A stretch of 64,000 nucleotides of DNA, taken from assembly GCF_001667885.1 (NCBI RefSeq), contig NZ_LZJW01000147.1:62001-126000 (forward strand), given 5' to 3'. The stretch comes from Mycobacterium scrofulaceum. GTDB taxonomy: Bacteria > Actinomycetota > Actinomycetes > Mycobacteriales > Mycobacteriaceae. Of the stretch, positions 1 to 12,500 are shown one piece after another (position 1 is the stretch's first letter; each line of letters opens with the position of its first letter). The notes under the pieces are model-generated. The model was given only the letters and a program-made list of their open reading frames with translations, was not told the origin of the DNA and made no database searches. The translations under genes were made by a program, and so were the position numbers.

Positions 1-855
1 GACCGCCAGCGCATGGCGCTGGAGATGCAGAAGCTGCAGCGCGAGCACGGCTTCAACCCCATCCTTGGCTGCCTGCCGATGCTCGCCCAGATCCCGGTCT
101 TCATCGGGCTGTATCACGTGTTGCGGTCGTTCAACCGGACGACCGGCGGTTTCGGCCAGCCGCACCTGTCGGTAGCGCAGAACCGGATGACCGGAAACTA
201 CGTGTTCACGCCGACGGACGTCGGACACTTCTTGGACGCGAATTTGTTCGGCGCCCCGATCGGCGCGTTCATGACGCAGCGGACCGGGTTGGACGCGTTC
301 ACGGTCTTCAGCCGGCCGGCCGTGATCGCGGTCGGAGCGCCGGTGATGATCCTGGCCGGCATCGCGACGTACTTCAACAGCCGGGCGTCGGTCGCGCGGC
401 AAAGTCCTGAGGCTGCGGCCAATCCACAGACCGCGATGATGAACAAGCTTGCGTTGTACGTCTTTCCGCTAGGCGTGGTTGTCGGCGGTCCGTTCCTGCC
501 GCTCGCGATCATCTTGTACTGGTTCGCGAACAACATCTGGACCTTTGGTCAGCAGCACTACGTGTTCGGCATGATCGAGAAAGAGGACGAGGCCAAGAAG
601 CAAGAAGCGCTGGAGCGCCGAGCGGCCAATGCGCCGGCGCCGGGAGCGAAACCCAAGCGAAGCCCGAAGGCGGGGCAGCCGGCGGGCAATGGGTCGCCGG
701 CCGCGGGGGACGGGGCGGTGGACTCCGATGGAGCCGAAGGCGAGGACGCGTCGCCGAAGCCACCGGCGGGCAAGCCGACTCCAGGTGGACAAAACGGGGG
801 CACGGCCAACCGCACGCCGCGGCCGGGCGCGCGACCCAAGAAACGCAAACGCTGA
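1..855 (+). CDS. yidC: Membrane protein insertase YidC (C-terminal part)
   Basis: YidC/Oxa1 insertase, which helps proteins enter and fold in the cytoplasmic membrane. The frame is open from base 1, so the N-terminus lies outside the window. The visible 284 residues hold hydrophobic segments beginning [17 protein letters not shown], a second near residue 105, and two close together around residues 150-180. A tail of about 90 residues follows, rich in Lys, Arg, Pro and Gly and ending RPKKRKR, which suits ribosome contact. It stands upstream of jag, rsmG, parA and parB, the usual oriC-proximal order. Identity is firm from family sequence and gene order. Confidence 0.95.
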   Translation, partial: DRQRMALEMQKLQREHGFNPILGCLPMLAQIPVFIGLYHVLRSFNRTTGGFGQPHLSVAQNRMTGNYVFTPTDVGHFLDANLFGAPIGAFMTQRTGLDAFTVFSRPAVIAVGAPVMILAGIATYFNSRASVARQSPEAAANPQTAMMNKLALYVFPLGVVVGGPFLPLAIILYWFANNIWTFGQQHYVFGMIEKEDEAKKQEALERRAANAPAPGAKPKRSPKAGQPAGNGSPAAGDGAVDSDGAEGEDASPKPPAGKPTPGGQNGGTANRTPRPGARPKKRKR

Positions 856-934
856 CAAGGGAGACAGGGCCATGGCGGGCCGCTCGGGTGGGTGACCGCA
901 ATTGGCAGGACCCGTGGATGAGGGAGAGAACGAC

Positions 935-3296
<2,362 letters not shown>

Positions 3297-3319
3297 CCAC
3301 CATCCGTGAAGGGACGACC

Positions 3320-4303
3320 ATGACGCAGCCGTTACGCAAGAAGGGCGGCCTCGGCCGCGGCCTCGCTTCGCTGATCCCGACCGGTCCCGCCGAGGGCGAT
3401 TCGGGTCCCGCGACCCTGGGTCCGCGGATGGGCGATGCGGCGGCGGACGTGTTGATCGGGGGACCGGGTCCGGACCTGGCCCCGGCCGGCGCGGTGTATC
3501 GCGAGATCGCGCCGTCCGACATCGAGCCCAACCCGCGCCAGCCGCGGCAGGTGTTCGACGACGAGGCACTCTCGGAGCTGGTGCATTCCATCCGCGAGTT
3601 CGGTCTGCTGCAGCCGATCGTTGTGCGCGCCGTGCCCGGCGCGAAGACGGGTCCCCGCTATCAGATCGTGATGGGGGAGCGGCGCTGGCGGGCGGCCCAA
3701 GAGGCGGGGCTCGCCACCATTCCCACCATCGTGCGCGAGACCGGCGACGACAACCTGCTCCGCGACGCCCTACTGGAGAACATTCACCGGGTGCAGTTGA
3801 ACCCCTTGGAAGAGGCGGCGGCCTACCAACAGCTGCTGGACGAATTCGGCGTCACCCACGACGAACTTGCCTCGCGGATCGGTCGCTCGCGGCCCCTGAT
3901 CACCAACATGATCCGGCTGCTCAAGCTGCCGATTCCGGTGCAACGGCGGGTGGCGGCGGGCGTCCTGTCGGCCGGCCACGCCCGCGCCCTGTTGTCGCTG
4001 GAAGCCGGGCCCGAGGCCCAAGAGGAACTGGCCAGCCGGATCGTCGCGGAGGGACTGTCCGTGCGGGCGACCGAGGAGGCCGTGACGCTGGCGAATCGGG
4101 CCGGCGCGACCACCCCGGCGCCGCAGCGGCGCAAGCCGATCCAGATGCCCGGTTTGCAGGAGGTGGCCGAGCGGTTGTCGAACGCCTTCGATACGCGGGT
4201 CACGGTCAGCCTGGGCAAGCGCAAGGGGAAGATCGTCGTGGAGTTCGGGTCCGTCGACGATCTGCAGCGGATTATCGACATGATGACCCCAGCGAAGGCC
4301 TGA
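3320..4303 (+). CDS. parB: Chromosome partitioning protein ParB (Spo0J)
   Basis: 327-residue parS-binding CTPase/DNA-binding protein. The N-terminal motif [14 protein letters not shown] matches the ParA-contacting end of mycobacterial ParB. The ParB nuclease-fold domain carries GERRWRAAQ at about residue 119, and the helix-turn-helix is near residues 184-202 ([19 protein letters not shown]). A C-terminal dimerisation region ends the protein. The ATG at 3320 has a GAAGGG ribosome site 6 bp upstream; an in-frame TTG at 3293 overlaps parA but is less likely. Confidence 0.95.
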   Translation: MTQPLRKKGGLGRGLASLIPTGPAEGDSGPATLGPRMGDAAADVLIGGPGPDLAPAGAVYREIAPSDIEPNPRQPRQVFDDEALSELVHSIREFGLLQPIVVRAVPGAKTGPRYQIVMGERRWRAAQEAGLATIPTIVRETGDDNLLRDALLENIHRVQLNPLEEAAAYQQLLDEFGVTHDELASRIGRSRPLITNMIRLLKLPIPVQRRVAAGVLSAGHARALLSLEAGPEAQEELASRIVAEGLSVRATEEAVTLANRAGATTPAPQRRKPIQMPGLQEVAERLSNAFDTRVTVSLGKRKGKIVVEFGSVDDLQRIIDMMTPAKA

Positions 4304-4567
4304 CCCGCCATACGCTGTAATTACGTCACTGTGACACCGGAGCGGCCACGAATTGGCAACGAGCGGCTTCCGGCACGCGGCATTACGAAAGCGCATGCGT
4401 TTCAAGGATTTTCGGTAACGAATCGGTTGGGACGCTAACGCCCCGAGCGTGCCCGCGCCGTGACCGGCGCCTCGACGCCAAAGCTGGCCCGATTGCGACA
4501 TACTCTCCTATCCTGGAGGGGTTGCCGGTGCAATTGGCTGCAGTACCGCACAGGAGCCAGGAGGCTA

Positions 4568-5320
4568 GTGTCCGCTCGAATCACACCGTTGCGCCTCGAG
4601 GCCTTCGAGCAGCTTCCCAAGCATGCGCGCCGCTGCGTGTACTGGGAGGTCGACCCGGCGACCCTCGGTAACCAGGACCACCTCGCCGATCCCGAATTCG
4701 AGAAAGAAGCGTGGCTGTCGATGGTCATGCTGGAGTGGGGCTCGTGCGGGCAGGTCGCGACGGCGGCCACCGATGACAGGAGCCAGAGCGAACCACCGTG
4801 CCTGGGCTATGTCTTCTACGCGCCGCCGCGGGCGGTGCCGCGCGCCCAGCGATTTCCCACCGCGCCGGTGTCGGCGGACGCGGTGCTCCTGACGTCGATG
4901 GGTATCGAGCCCGGGCAGGCCACCGACGACCTGCCACACGGGCTTCTCGCCCGGGTGATCGACGAACTGGTCCGTCGCGGCGTGCGGGCGCTCGAAGCCT
5001 TCGGGCGCACACCGGCGGCTTCGGAGTTGCAGGACCCGCTGGCGGCGAGCCCGGACGTGCGGCCGGTGTTGGAGGCCGTCGGTGATTGCTCGGTGGACCA
5101 CTGCGTGCTGGACGCCGACTTCTTGCAGGACGCGGGTTTCGTTGTGGTGGCGCCGCACCCGTACTTTCCGCGGCTGCGTCTCGAGCTGGACAAAGGCCTC
5201 GGATGGAAGGCCGAAGTCGAGGCCGCCCTGGAGCGGCTACTGGAAAACGCCCAGTTGCAAGAGCCGGTCGGAGCGGGGACCGCGGCCGGAAATACGTTGC
5301 GCGGCGCCGAGATCGGCTAG
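4568..5320 (+). CDS. GNAT-like hypothetical protein (Rv3916c family)
   Basis: 250-residue conserved mycobacterial protein matching Rv3916c by position between parB and cwlM. The middle of the protein (VSADAVLLTSMGIEP, LLARVIDELVRRGVRALEAF) resembles the core of a GNAT acetyltransferase, but no substrate can be named. The GTG at 4568 follows AGGAGG, better than an upstream in-frame start. Its stop overlaps that of the convergent cwlM at CTAG. The 264-bp gap before it has a short perfect palindrome, GTCACTGTGAC, at 4325-4335 of unknown role. Confidence 0.75.
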   Translation: MSARITPLRLEAFEQLPKHARRCVYWEVDPATLGNQDHLADPEFEKEAWLSMVMLEWGSCGQVATAATDDRSQSEPPCLGYVFYAPPRAVPRAQRFPTAPVSADAVLLTSMGIEPGQATDDLPHGLLARVIDELVRRGVRALEAFGRTPAASELQDPLAASPDVRPVLEAVGDCSVDHCVLDADFLQDAGFVVVAPHPYFPRLRLELDKGLGWKAEVEAALERLLENAQLQEPVGAGTAAGNTLRGAEIG

Positions 5321-6537
5321 GAGCCGCCGAGCCGGCTGGCCCGCTCCACCGACAGTTCGTGAGCCAGCAGTTCGGCGAAGGTGAAAGTGCCGGTGGGCCG
5401 GTCGTTCTTGCCCAGCAGGTAGAGCCGCTTGACCGCGGCGAGAATCCCTTCCGCGATGGCGTCGCGGGTTTGGGTGGAGATGAGCATCGCGCGGTCCTGC
5501 GGGTTGGTGATGTAGCCGACGTCGACCTGCACGGTGGGCATTCGAGTCAAGCGCAACAGATCCCACGTCCGGCCGTGTGTTCGGCAATCGCGTAACCCGG
5601 TGCGGGCCACCACTTCTCGTTGGATGAAGTCCGCGAGGTTGCGCCCGATCGTGGAGACCGAGCCGTGTGAGTTTCCGAAATGAAAGGAAGCGACGCCGTT
5701 GGCCGCCGGGCTGGGCTGGTTCTCGCAGCGCAAGCTGATCATCAGGTCGGCCCCCACGTTGTTGGCCGTGGCGGCGCGTTCGGCGTCGGACGGGCTGCGG
5801 TTGACCGGTCGCGACAGGAACGTTTCCATGCCGATGGCGGTCATTCGCCCCTCGAGCCGGCTCGCCAAGTCCCACAGCACATCTGCTTCGCTGACCGGAC
5901 CCGACGGGCCCTGCATCAGCTCCCCGAGGTCGGTGCCGCCGCGGCCCGGATCGATGATGATCCGCTTGCCCGAGAGCTTCGGCCCCGAGCGGCGGACCAG
6001 CTCCTCCTCGCGAATCGCGTGAGGGGAGCCGCCCGTGACGCGAGAGCTCAGAAAGTACAAGGAGCGCAACGTTTCTGGACCACAGATGCCATCGGCGGCC
6101 AGCCCGTACTCGCGCTGGTACGACATCAGGGCATTGTGGGTCTGCAACCCGAAGTGCCCGTCGACCAGGCCGGTGTAGAAACCGAGGTCCTGGAGCCGGG
6201 CCTGCAGCGTGGCGACGTCGTCACCGTAGAGCGGGGCACCGAATTGGTGATACAGCGTGCGCGCGCCCAGCCGGTACGACGCCTCCTTCAACGCGCGGTA
6301 GGTGGCCTCGCCGACGATGCCGTCGACCAGCAGGCCGCGGTGCTGTTGGAAGGCCCGCACCGCCTGGTCCAATTCGGCGTCGAAAAGCTCGGGGGGTACC
6401 AGCCGCCCGGTGGCGAGTTCTTCCTCCGGGGTGTCCAGCAGCCCTAGCGTTGCCAGCGTGGCCCGGATTTCGGTCACAGCTGCGCTGCGGTCACCACAGC
6501 GCAGCGCATCGCCGTATTCACGGCGCGGACTCGACAT
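5317..6537 (-). CDS. cwlM: CwlM, amidase-like regulator of peptidoglycan synthesis
   Basis: 406-residue protein, the size I recall for M. tuberculosis CwlM. Two peptidoglycan-binding-type domains lie at about residues 10-75 and 95-160, followed by an Amidase_3 fold. The zinc-site residues are degenerate: the usual DPGHGG is DPGRGG near residue 198, the second His motif is SLRCENQ, and the late Glu motif reads VQVDVGY. This fits the known view that CwlM is not an amidase but, once phosphorylated by PknB, activates MurA and also binds MurJ. The ATG at 6537 is chosen over an upstream start 45 bp away because the conserved protein begins there. Confidence 0.92.
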   Translation of the reverse strand: MSSPRREYGDALRCGDRSAAVTEIRATLATLGLLDTPEEELATGRLVPPELFDAELDQAVRAFQQHRGLLVDGIVGEATYRALKEASYRLGARTLYHQFGAPLYGDDVATLQARLQDLGFYTGLVDGHFGLQTHNALMSYQREYGLAADGICGPETLRSLYFLSSRVTGGSPHAIREEELVRRSGPKLSGKRIIIDPGRGGTDLGELMQGPSGPVSEADVLWDLASRLEGRMTAIGMETFLSRPVNRSPSDAERAATANNVGADLMISLRCENQPSPAANGVASFHFGNSHGSVSTIGRNLADFIQREVVARTGLRDCRTHGRTWDLLRLTRMPTVQVDVGYITNPQDRAMLISTQTRDAIAEGILAAVKRLYLLGKNDRPTGTFTFAELLAHELSVERASRLGGS

Positions 6538-6671
6538 ACCAAAGGCCCTCCGGGACACACTGACAGGCTCACATCTGGGCAACAGCTAACAGCAATTGTC
6601 GCAGATGCTTCGCCTAATCGGGAAAACCCCAGGCTGAACGCGGGGCGTGGTGCGGCGTCTTAATTCAACGA

Positions 6672-7025
6672 TCAGCTCAGGTTGGGAACCGCGTCCGAGA
6701 GCTCACGCAGCAGCGCCGCCTTGCCCTTGGCGCCGACGATCCGCTTCACCGGCTGCCCGTCCTTGAACAGGATCATGGTCGGAATCGAGACGACCTGGAA
6801 GTCGCGAGCGGTTACCGGATTGGCGTCGACGTCCAGCTTGGCGATGGTGAGCTGCTCGGCCCGCTCACTCGCGATCTCCTCGAGAACCGGCGCGACCATC
6901 TTGCACGGGCCACACCAGGTGGCCCAAAAGTCAACCAACACAGGCTTATTGCTGGACAACACCTCGGTGGAGAACGATGCGTCAGAGACTTCGATTGTGG
7001 CCCCGGCTTTTTCGGCGTTGGTCAT
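6672..7025 (-). CDS. trxC: Thioredoxin TrxC
   Basis: 117-residue thioredoxin with the redox motif WCGPC at residues 37-41, the cis-Pro region VSIPTMILF and the conserved [11 protein letters not shown] context. It reduces cytoplasmic disulfides and is recycled by the reductase encoded just upstream. Its ATG overlaps the trxB2 stop by 4 bp (ATGA at 7022-7025), so the two are almost certainly translated together. Confidence 0.97.
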   Translation of the reverse strand: MTNAEKAGATIEVSDASFSTEVLSSNKPVLVDFWATWCGPCKMVAPVLEEIASERAEQLTIAKLDVDANPVTARDFQVVSIPTMILFKDGQPVKRIVGAKGKAALLRELSDAVPNLS

Positions 7026-8029
7026 TGAGGTGCTCCAATCATCTTGGTACTGCCAGGAAATTCGGTTGCGTCGCTTTGGGCTGCCGAGCTTGATTCGACG
7101 TGGTCGGCCAGCCAGCGTTCGGCGTCGATGGCCGCCGCGCAGCCACTGCCGGCGGCGGTGACAGCCTGGCGGTAGGTGCGGTCCACCAAGTCACCCGCGG
7201 CGAACACCCCGTCGATCGACGTTGCAGTAGTGTGGCCCTTGACCAGAACGTAACCGTCGGGGTCGGTGTCGAGCACATCGCGGACCAACTCCGAGCGTGG
7301 GTCGTGACCGATCGCGACGAACACACCCGTGACCGGCAAAGTGGATTCCTCCCCAGTCACCGTGTCGCGCAACCGCAAACCTGTCACCGTCTGGTCGCCC
7401 TCGACAGCGAGCACCGCCTTGTTGGTCAAGATGGTGATCTTGTCGTTCTCCCGGGCACGGTCGAGCATGATGCGTGACGCGCGGAACTCGTCGCGGCGGT
7501 GCACCAGGGTGACGCTGCGCGCGAACCGGGTCAAGAAGGTCGCTTCTTCCATCGCCGAGTCGCCACCGCCGACGACCGCGATGTCTTGGTCTTTGAAGAA
7601 GAACCCATCACAGGTCGCACACGAGCTCACGCCGCGGCCCAACAGCTCCTGCTCACCGGGCACCCCCAGATACCGAGCCGCCGCGCCCATGGCCAAGATG
7701 ACCGCCCGCGCGTGGAAGGTCTCGCCTTCGGCGGTGGTCACCGACTTGACCGGCCCGTCCAGCGATACCGCTTCGACGTCTTCCATTCGCAGATCGGCGC
7801 CGAACCGCAGCGCCTGTTCGCGCATCTGGTCCATCAGCTCCGGGCCCGTGATGCCGTCGCGGAAACCGGGGAAATTCTCCACCTCGGTGGTGGTCATCAA
7901 CGCGCCACCAAACGACGTTCCCTCGAACACCAGAGGGGCCAGCTGCGCCCGCGCCGTATACAACGCCGCGGTGTATCCAGCGGGACCAGAACCGATGATG
8001 ATCACGTCGTGCACAGTGTCGGCGGTCAT
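7022..8029 (-). CDS. trxB2: Thioredoxin reductase TrxB2
   Basis: 335-residue NADPH-dependent flavoprotein. An FAD-binding GSGPAG motif lies at residues 13-18, the redox pair CATC at 137-140, the NADPH-binding [10 protein letters not shown] region near 153-162 and the second FAD motif VFAAGDLVD near 285. It passes electrons from NADPH to TrxC, encoded immediately downstream with a 4-bp overlap. The rsmA-sigM pair lies upstream on the same strand after a 90-bp gap. Confidence 0.97.
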   Translation of the reverse strand: MTADTVHDVIIIGSGPAGYTAALYTARAQLAPLVFEGTSFGGALMTTTEVENFPGFRDGITGPELMDQMREQALRFGADLRMEDVEAVSLDGPVKSVTTAEGETFHARAVILAMGAAARYLGVPGEQELLGRGVSSCATCDGFFFKDQDIAVVGGGDSAMEEATFLTRFARSVTLVHRRDEFRASRIMLDRARENDKITILTNKAVLAVEGDQTVTGLRLRDTVTGEESTLPVTGVFVAIGHDPRSELVRDVLDTDPDGYVLVKGHTTATSIDGVFAAGDLVDRTYRQAVTAAGSGCAAAIDAERWLADHVESSSAAQSDATEFPGSTKMIGAPQ

Positions 8030-8119
8030 AGAACCCTTTCAAGAAATCGTCCCTGGATACCTACAAACGCCAGCGTAGGCACCGCTGTTCCCGGGCGTCG
8101 GCCAACCCATCGCACCACA

Positions 8120-8848
8120 TTAGGGGCGCGGGACCTGCGTGCTGGCCAACAGGCCGGTATCGGCGGCGCTGCAGTTCAGGGCGACCGCGTAAACCGCCAG
8201 GCTGCGCGGAGTGTCGCCCGGCACCACCAGCACGACGCCCGGGCGCGCGTTGACCTCGACCGGCCGGGCGCCCAGCACCTGCGTGGACGCCGGATAGCCG
8301 AGGCCGGTCAGGCAGGAGGCGCGCCGCGCCGGGTCGCCCAGTGGGCCGTAGTCCGGGGCGTGGGCAAGCAGACCGAGGATCTCGTCCTGCGACAACGGGA
8401 TGGCCATGGGCGGCGTCGACACCGTGATGTGCTCGGCGGTCACCCCGGTGCTGGGGGCGGGCTCGGGCGCGTTGATCAGCGCCGCGGTGCCCACGCCGAC
8501 CGCCGCGAGCAGAGCACCGACGCCGGCCACCCCGGCCACCACCCGCGCCGGCCTAACCCGTGGCCGCGCGGAATGCGCGACGGGCTGGCCGCTCCCCGCC
8601 GATTCCAGCGCCGCCGAGATCCGGGCGGTCACCTCGGGCGGGACGTCGGGCGCCGGCTCGGCACCCAGCGTCGCGACGTCGCTGCGGGCCCGGTTGAGGG
8701 CGCGCAGGATCTTCTCGGCTTCCGGATTGTCGCGAACCCGTTGGCGCACGCGGGCCGCGGATTCGTCATCGAGCAGGCCGGCCTGCAGGTCGGCGAGAAG
8801 CTCAACCGTCAGGGGCGGCTCGTCGCCTTGGTCGTCGGCTTCACCCAT
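8120..8848 (-). CDS. rsmA: Anti-sigma-M factor RsmA-like membrane protein
   Basis: 242-residue protein downstream of sigM and overlapping it by 8 bp, the place of Rv3912. A cytoplasmic N-terminal part of about 100 residues precedes one membrane helix near residues 104-126 (VVAGVAGVGALLAAVGVG), and an Ala-rich external domain with two cysteines follows. The layout and tight coupling fit a membrane anti-sigma factor holding SigM. No classic zinc motif (HXXXCXXC) is visible, so the assignment rests on position and topology. Confidence 0.82.
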   Translation of the reverse strand: MGEADDQGDEPPLTVELLADLQAGLLDDESAARVRQRVRDNPEAEKILRALNRARSDVATLGAEPAPDVPPEVTARISAALESAGSGQPVAHSARPRVRPARVVAGVAGVGALLAAVGVGTAALINAPEPAPSTGVTAEHITVSTPPMAIPLSQDEILGLLAHAPDYGPLGDPARRASCLTGLGYPASTQVLGARPVEVNARPGVVLVVPGDTPRSLAVYAVALNCSAADTGLLASTQVPRP

Positions 8849-9452
8849 CCGCCCCAGTGTCCGTCATGGGTTGCTTGACGGCCATCGGTGGGGCGGGGTC
8901 GGCAGCGGCGTTCAGGTAGCCGAGCAGTTCCGCCAGACGAAGGCGAGCCCGGGCGCATCGGCTCTTGACGGTGCCCTCGGCGACGCCCAGCAGCGCGGCG
9001 GTGTCGGCCACCGAGTAGCCCTGCATGTCGACCGCCACCACCGCGGCCCGCTGCTCGACGGGCAGCCGCATCAAGGCGCGCTGCACCATGATGGCGGTCT
9101 CGACCTGGGCGGTCCGGTCAGCCACCGCGTAGACATCCTCCAGCGGGACGGTCGGGTGGGCCTTGATGCGCCGCAGCCGGTCCAGGCACGCGTTGACGAC
9201 GATGCGATGCAGCCAGCTGCCGACGGCGGCGTCATGCCGGAACGCGCCGGCGCCGCGATGCGCCGAGAGCATGGCGTCCTGCAGCGCGTCCTCGGCGTCC
9301 TCGGCGGTGCGGGTGGTGAGCCGGGCGAGCCGGTGCAGCTGTCGTTGGTGGCGCAGGAACAACTCACCGAAGGCGTGGCGGTCGCCGGCGACATGCGCTG
9401 CCAGCAGCTCGGCATCACTGCGTTCGCGCTGGATGTCTCCCCGGGAGCCCAC
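8841..9452 (-). CDS. sigM: ECF RNA polymerase sigma factor SigM
   Basis: 203-residue ECF sigma factor. Region 2 runs from about residue 20 to 95 and includes LTTRTAEDAEDALQDAMLSA and GSWLHRIVVNACLDRLRR. Region 4 has the helix-turn-helix YSVADTAALLGVAEGTVKSR near residues 146-165. It starts at GTG 9452. Its last codons overlap rsmA. In mycobacteria SigM is known to control some ESX-linked genes; whether it acts on genes in this window was not tested. Confidence 0.95.
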   Translation of the reverse strand: MGSRGDIQRERSDAELLAAHVAGDRHAFGELFLRHQRQLHRLARLTTRTAEDAEDALQDAMLSAHRGAGAFRHDAAVGSWLHRIVVNACLDRLRRIKAHPTVPLEDVYAVADRTAQVETAIMVQRALMRLPVEQRAAVVAVDMQGYSVADTAALLGVAEGTVKSRCARARLRLAELLGYLNAAADPAPPMAVKQPMTDTGADG

Positions 9453-9514
9453 GGCCGGACAGTAACCAATCGGCCGTGGGGCGGCACTTCACCACGGGAC
9501 GGATCTGTGGGCGC

Positions 9515-12500
9515 TCAGGAAGCGGCCTGGATCGTGATCTCCGAAAAGCCGGCCTGGCTCTTGCCGTTGGTGGTTCCCAGCGTGGAGATCCACACCAGCA
9601 GATTCGAGGTCGGCGAACCGGCCCGCACCGGAATGACGTTGTGGCCGGGCTTGAGCGTGAACGCCGGCGCCAGCACCGTGGTGTCGTTCAGGGAGGCCGG
9701 CGACGCCGTGGCCGACGACCGGATCTCGACCTTGGTGCCGCTGCTGGGGGTGTCGATGCTGACCTGGCCGATCACCGTCGCGCTCGGCAGCTGCAGCATC
9801 AGCCCTTCGCCCTGCTTGAAGCTGGGGAACGGGACGGCGTCGGTGTAGACCTCGGTGGCCCAGGCGGTCGTGGGGTCGCCGTCGATCGCCTGCCCGGCCG
9901 TGCTCGCGTTGTCGGCGTCGCCGTCGGGGGAGTAGACCGACGCCTTGGTCGGCTTGACGACGCTGCCGGCGGCCGCGGAACTGGGGGCCGACGACGAGGA
10001 AGACGACGACGGGCCGTTCAACCCCAGCTCGTCCTTGTTCAGACCGCCACCGACGTTGCCGAAGATCTTGCTCACCACCGACGCCAAGACCAGTAGGGCC
10101 ACGATGATGACGGCAAGGCCGGCGCCCATGCCGATCAGCAGGTTACGGCGCCTGCGCGCGAAGGCCGCTTCGTCCGGGCCCGCGGTTTCGCGGGCGGTGG
10201 CCGGCGCGGGCGAATCGTCGATCGGACCCAGCACCTCGGTCCGGTCGGCCACCGCGGTCGCCTGCTGGAGCAAGTTCAAAAGCGTTGAGGCGCTACGTAT
10301 CCCGCCGTCCTCCTGAACCGCCCGCACGGCGACGGCCGAAATCTGGAAGGGAATGCCGCGGTCGATGATCATCGGTTCGACGGGCTGGCCCGCCGAATCG
10401 CGTTCGGCCGGCGCGAGGCCGCTACGCACGCTGGACTCCGTGAGCGGCCACCGATTGACCAGCAGGGCGTAGAGCGCGGCGCCGATGCCGCGGATGTCGG
10501 CCTGCGGGTTGGCGTCCGGCATGGTGGCCGGATACGCGAGGACGACGTCACCCTCGATGCTGACGCGGACCCGGCTCGGGTGGTCGATCGACAATGCGAC
10601 GCCGGCCCGGTGGGCCGCGTCGGCGGCCGCGGCCAGCGATTGCATGGCCCGGACGGCGCCGACGGGGGACGGCGCGGTGTCGGCCACTTCCTGCAGGGAC
10701 CCGCCGCGCACCCATTCGGAGACCACCAAGCCGCCGTGGCCGGTGTGGACCACGTCGAGCACCCGCGCGATGCCGGGTTTGTCGATCCGGCTCAGGCGCA
10801 GCGTGCGGGACAGGATCTCCTGCAGCACGTCGTCGGGCAACGCCCCGTCGGGGTCGACGAACGTCAACGCCACCTGCCGGTCCAGCGCGGTGTCGAGCGC
10901 CTGCCAGAACTGCAGGGGCGGCGCGCCGCCGTGGAAGACCAGCAGCCGGTAGCGGCCGCCGGCGATCCGGGCGCCGGGGACCAGGTGGACGTCGTCGCCG
11001 GCCGGGTCCCCGCCGCGGTCCCGGGGCGGGTCGAACGGGGCAGCGCCGCGCCGCGATTCGGGCGGCAGGTCCCCATTGGACGGGCGCGCCGGTGATTCCG
11101 GCGCGCGCTCGGCGGGGATGTCGGGCTGGAAGTCGTCGGCAACCGGTCGTGGCAGCTCGGCACCCGACGCGGCACTCTCGATAGGGCGGTCGGTCACCTC
11201 CGGTCCTTTCGCTATCCGGGCTTGGGCTGCCCGCTCCGGAGGTCTGCGCCGGATCGGCTCCTGGACCGCATTTACCCCAGGCGGGGACGAATTCCTCTGC
11301 TCAGGGTACGTGACCGGGGCCCGCCGAGACGATTGGTCCTTTGTCACCGGTTTGCGGGGCACCGCCGCACGGCCGAGGCGGCGGCGGACGACGTCCAGCG
11401 CGGCCTGCGCCTCGGGGACGCGGGCGCCGAGCATGACCCCCGCCATGATCGGCAACATGATCACCCCCAGGATCAGCAGCCGCAACAAAGACCCCGCCGC
11501 GCCGCCGTGTGCGGTCAGCGCGTCCAGCCCCAACAGCCGGTCGGCCACATGGGCCACCAGACCGGCCAGCATCGAGGCGGTGATCGTGACCAGGATGGTG
11601 CGCAGCTCGCCTTTGCCGATCAACTGGCCGCCCGCCGGCAGCAGGGTGTGGCGCAACAGGATGTAGCCGATGATCGCGCCGGCCAGGAACCCAATGCCGT
11701 TGGCCAGCCCCAGATAACCGGCGACCAGCTTCGGGTCATCGGTGAGGTGGGGCGCCAGCACGGATCCGACGATCTTGACGGCCGTGATGACGAGGATGAT
11801 GACGATCGGCGTCCAGGGCTGCTCGCGCGCGTAGAAGACCCGCAGCTGTAGCAGCACCAGCCCGTAGGGGATCAGCGTGAACGCCGACAGCGCGATCGCG
11901 GCGCCCAGGTAGCCGGCGTCGACCCCGCCGAAGTGGCCGTAGGCGAACAGCGCGCTGCCGATCGCGGGCCCGCCGACGGTCATGACCGCGACGATCGGGA
12001 TCAGCGTGATCAGCGTCAGGCGGGTGGCCAGCGAAAGGTCCGCCAGCACGGCCCGGGTGTCGTCCGCGGCGGCGTTGCGGCTCAGCCGCGGCATCACCAC
12101 CGTCAGCACGGTGACACCGATCATGCCGAACGGCAGCATCAGGACCAGCCAGGTGTAGTTGTAGATCGCGGGGCCCGACGCCGCCGCCGTGCTGGCGATC
12201 TGGTTGCCGACCACCAGGCCGAGCTGGCTGATCAGCACGTAGAGCACCATCGCCGCGGCCATGGTGCCGAACCGCTTGAGGCGCTCGTCGATTCCCCACA
12301 GCGGACGCAGGTCGACGCGCTGCCGGCGCAGCGCCACCAGCAGCACCGCCGTCTGCGCGAACACGCCCAGCGTGGTGCCGATGCCGAGGACCAGCAGCTT
12401 GGTGTTGCCCATCCGCACGGGGTCGACCGAGAGCTCACCGGGGACGGCCGCATACACCGCCAAGGTCGCGAGTGCGACGACGTTGTTGACGACTGGCGCC

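Noticed and set aside
4395-4415. Palindrome around CGCATGCG in the parB to Rv3916c gap as an operator
   Set aside because: The core is only 8 bp and the flanks mismatch; such short sites are expected by chance in this base composition.
7499-8878. Plus-strand open frame of 459 codons across trxB2 and rsmA
   Set aside because: Runs over two minus-strand genes and the gap between them; no motif and no ribosome site.
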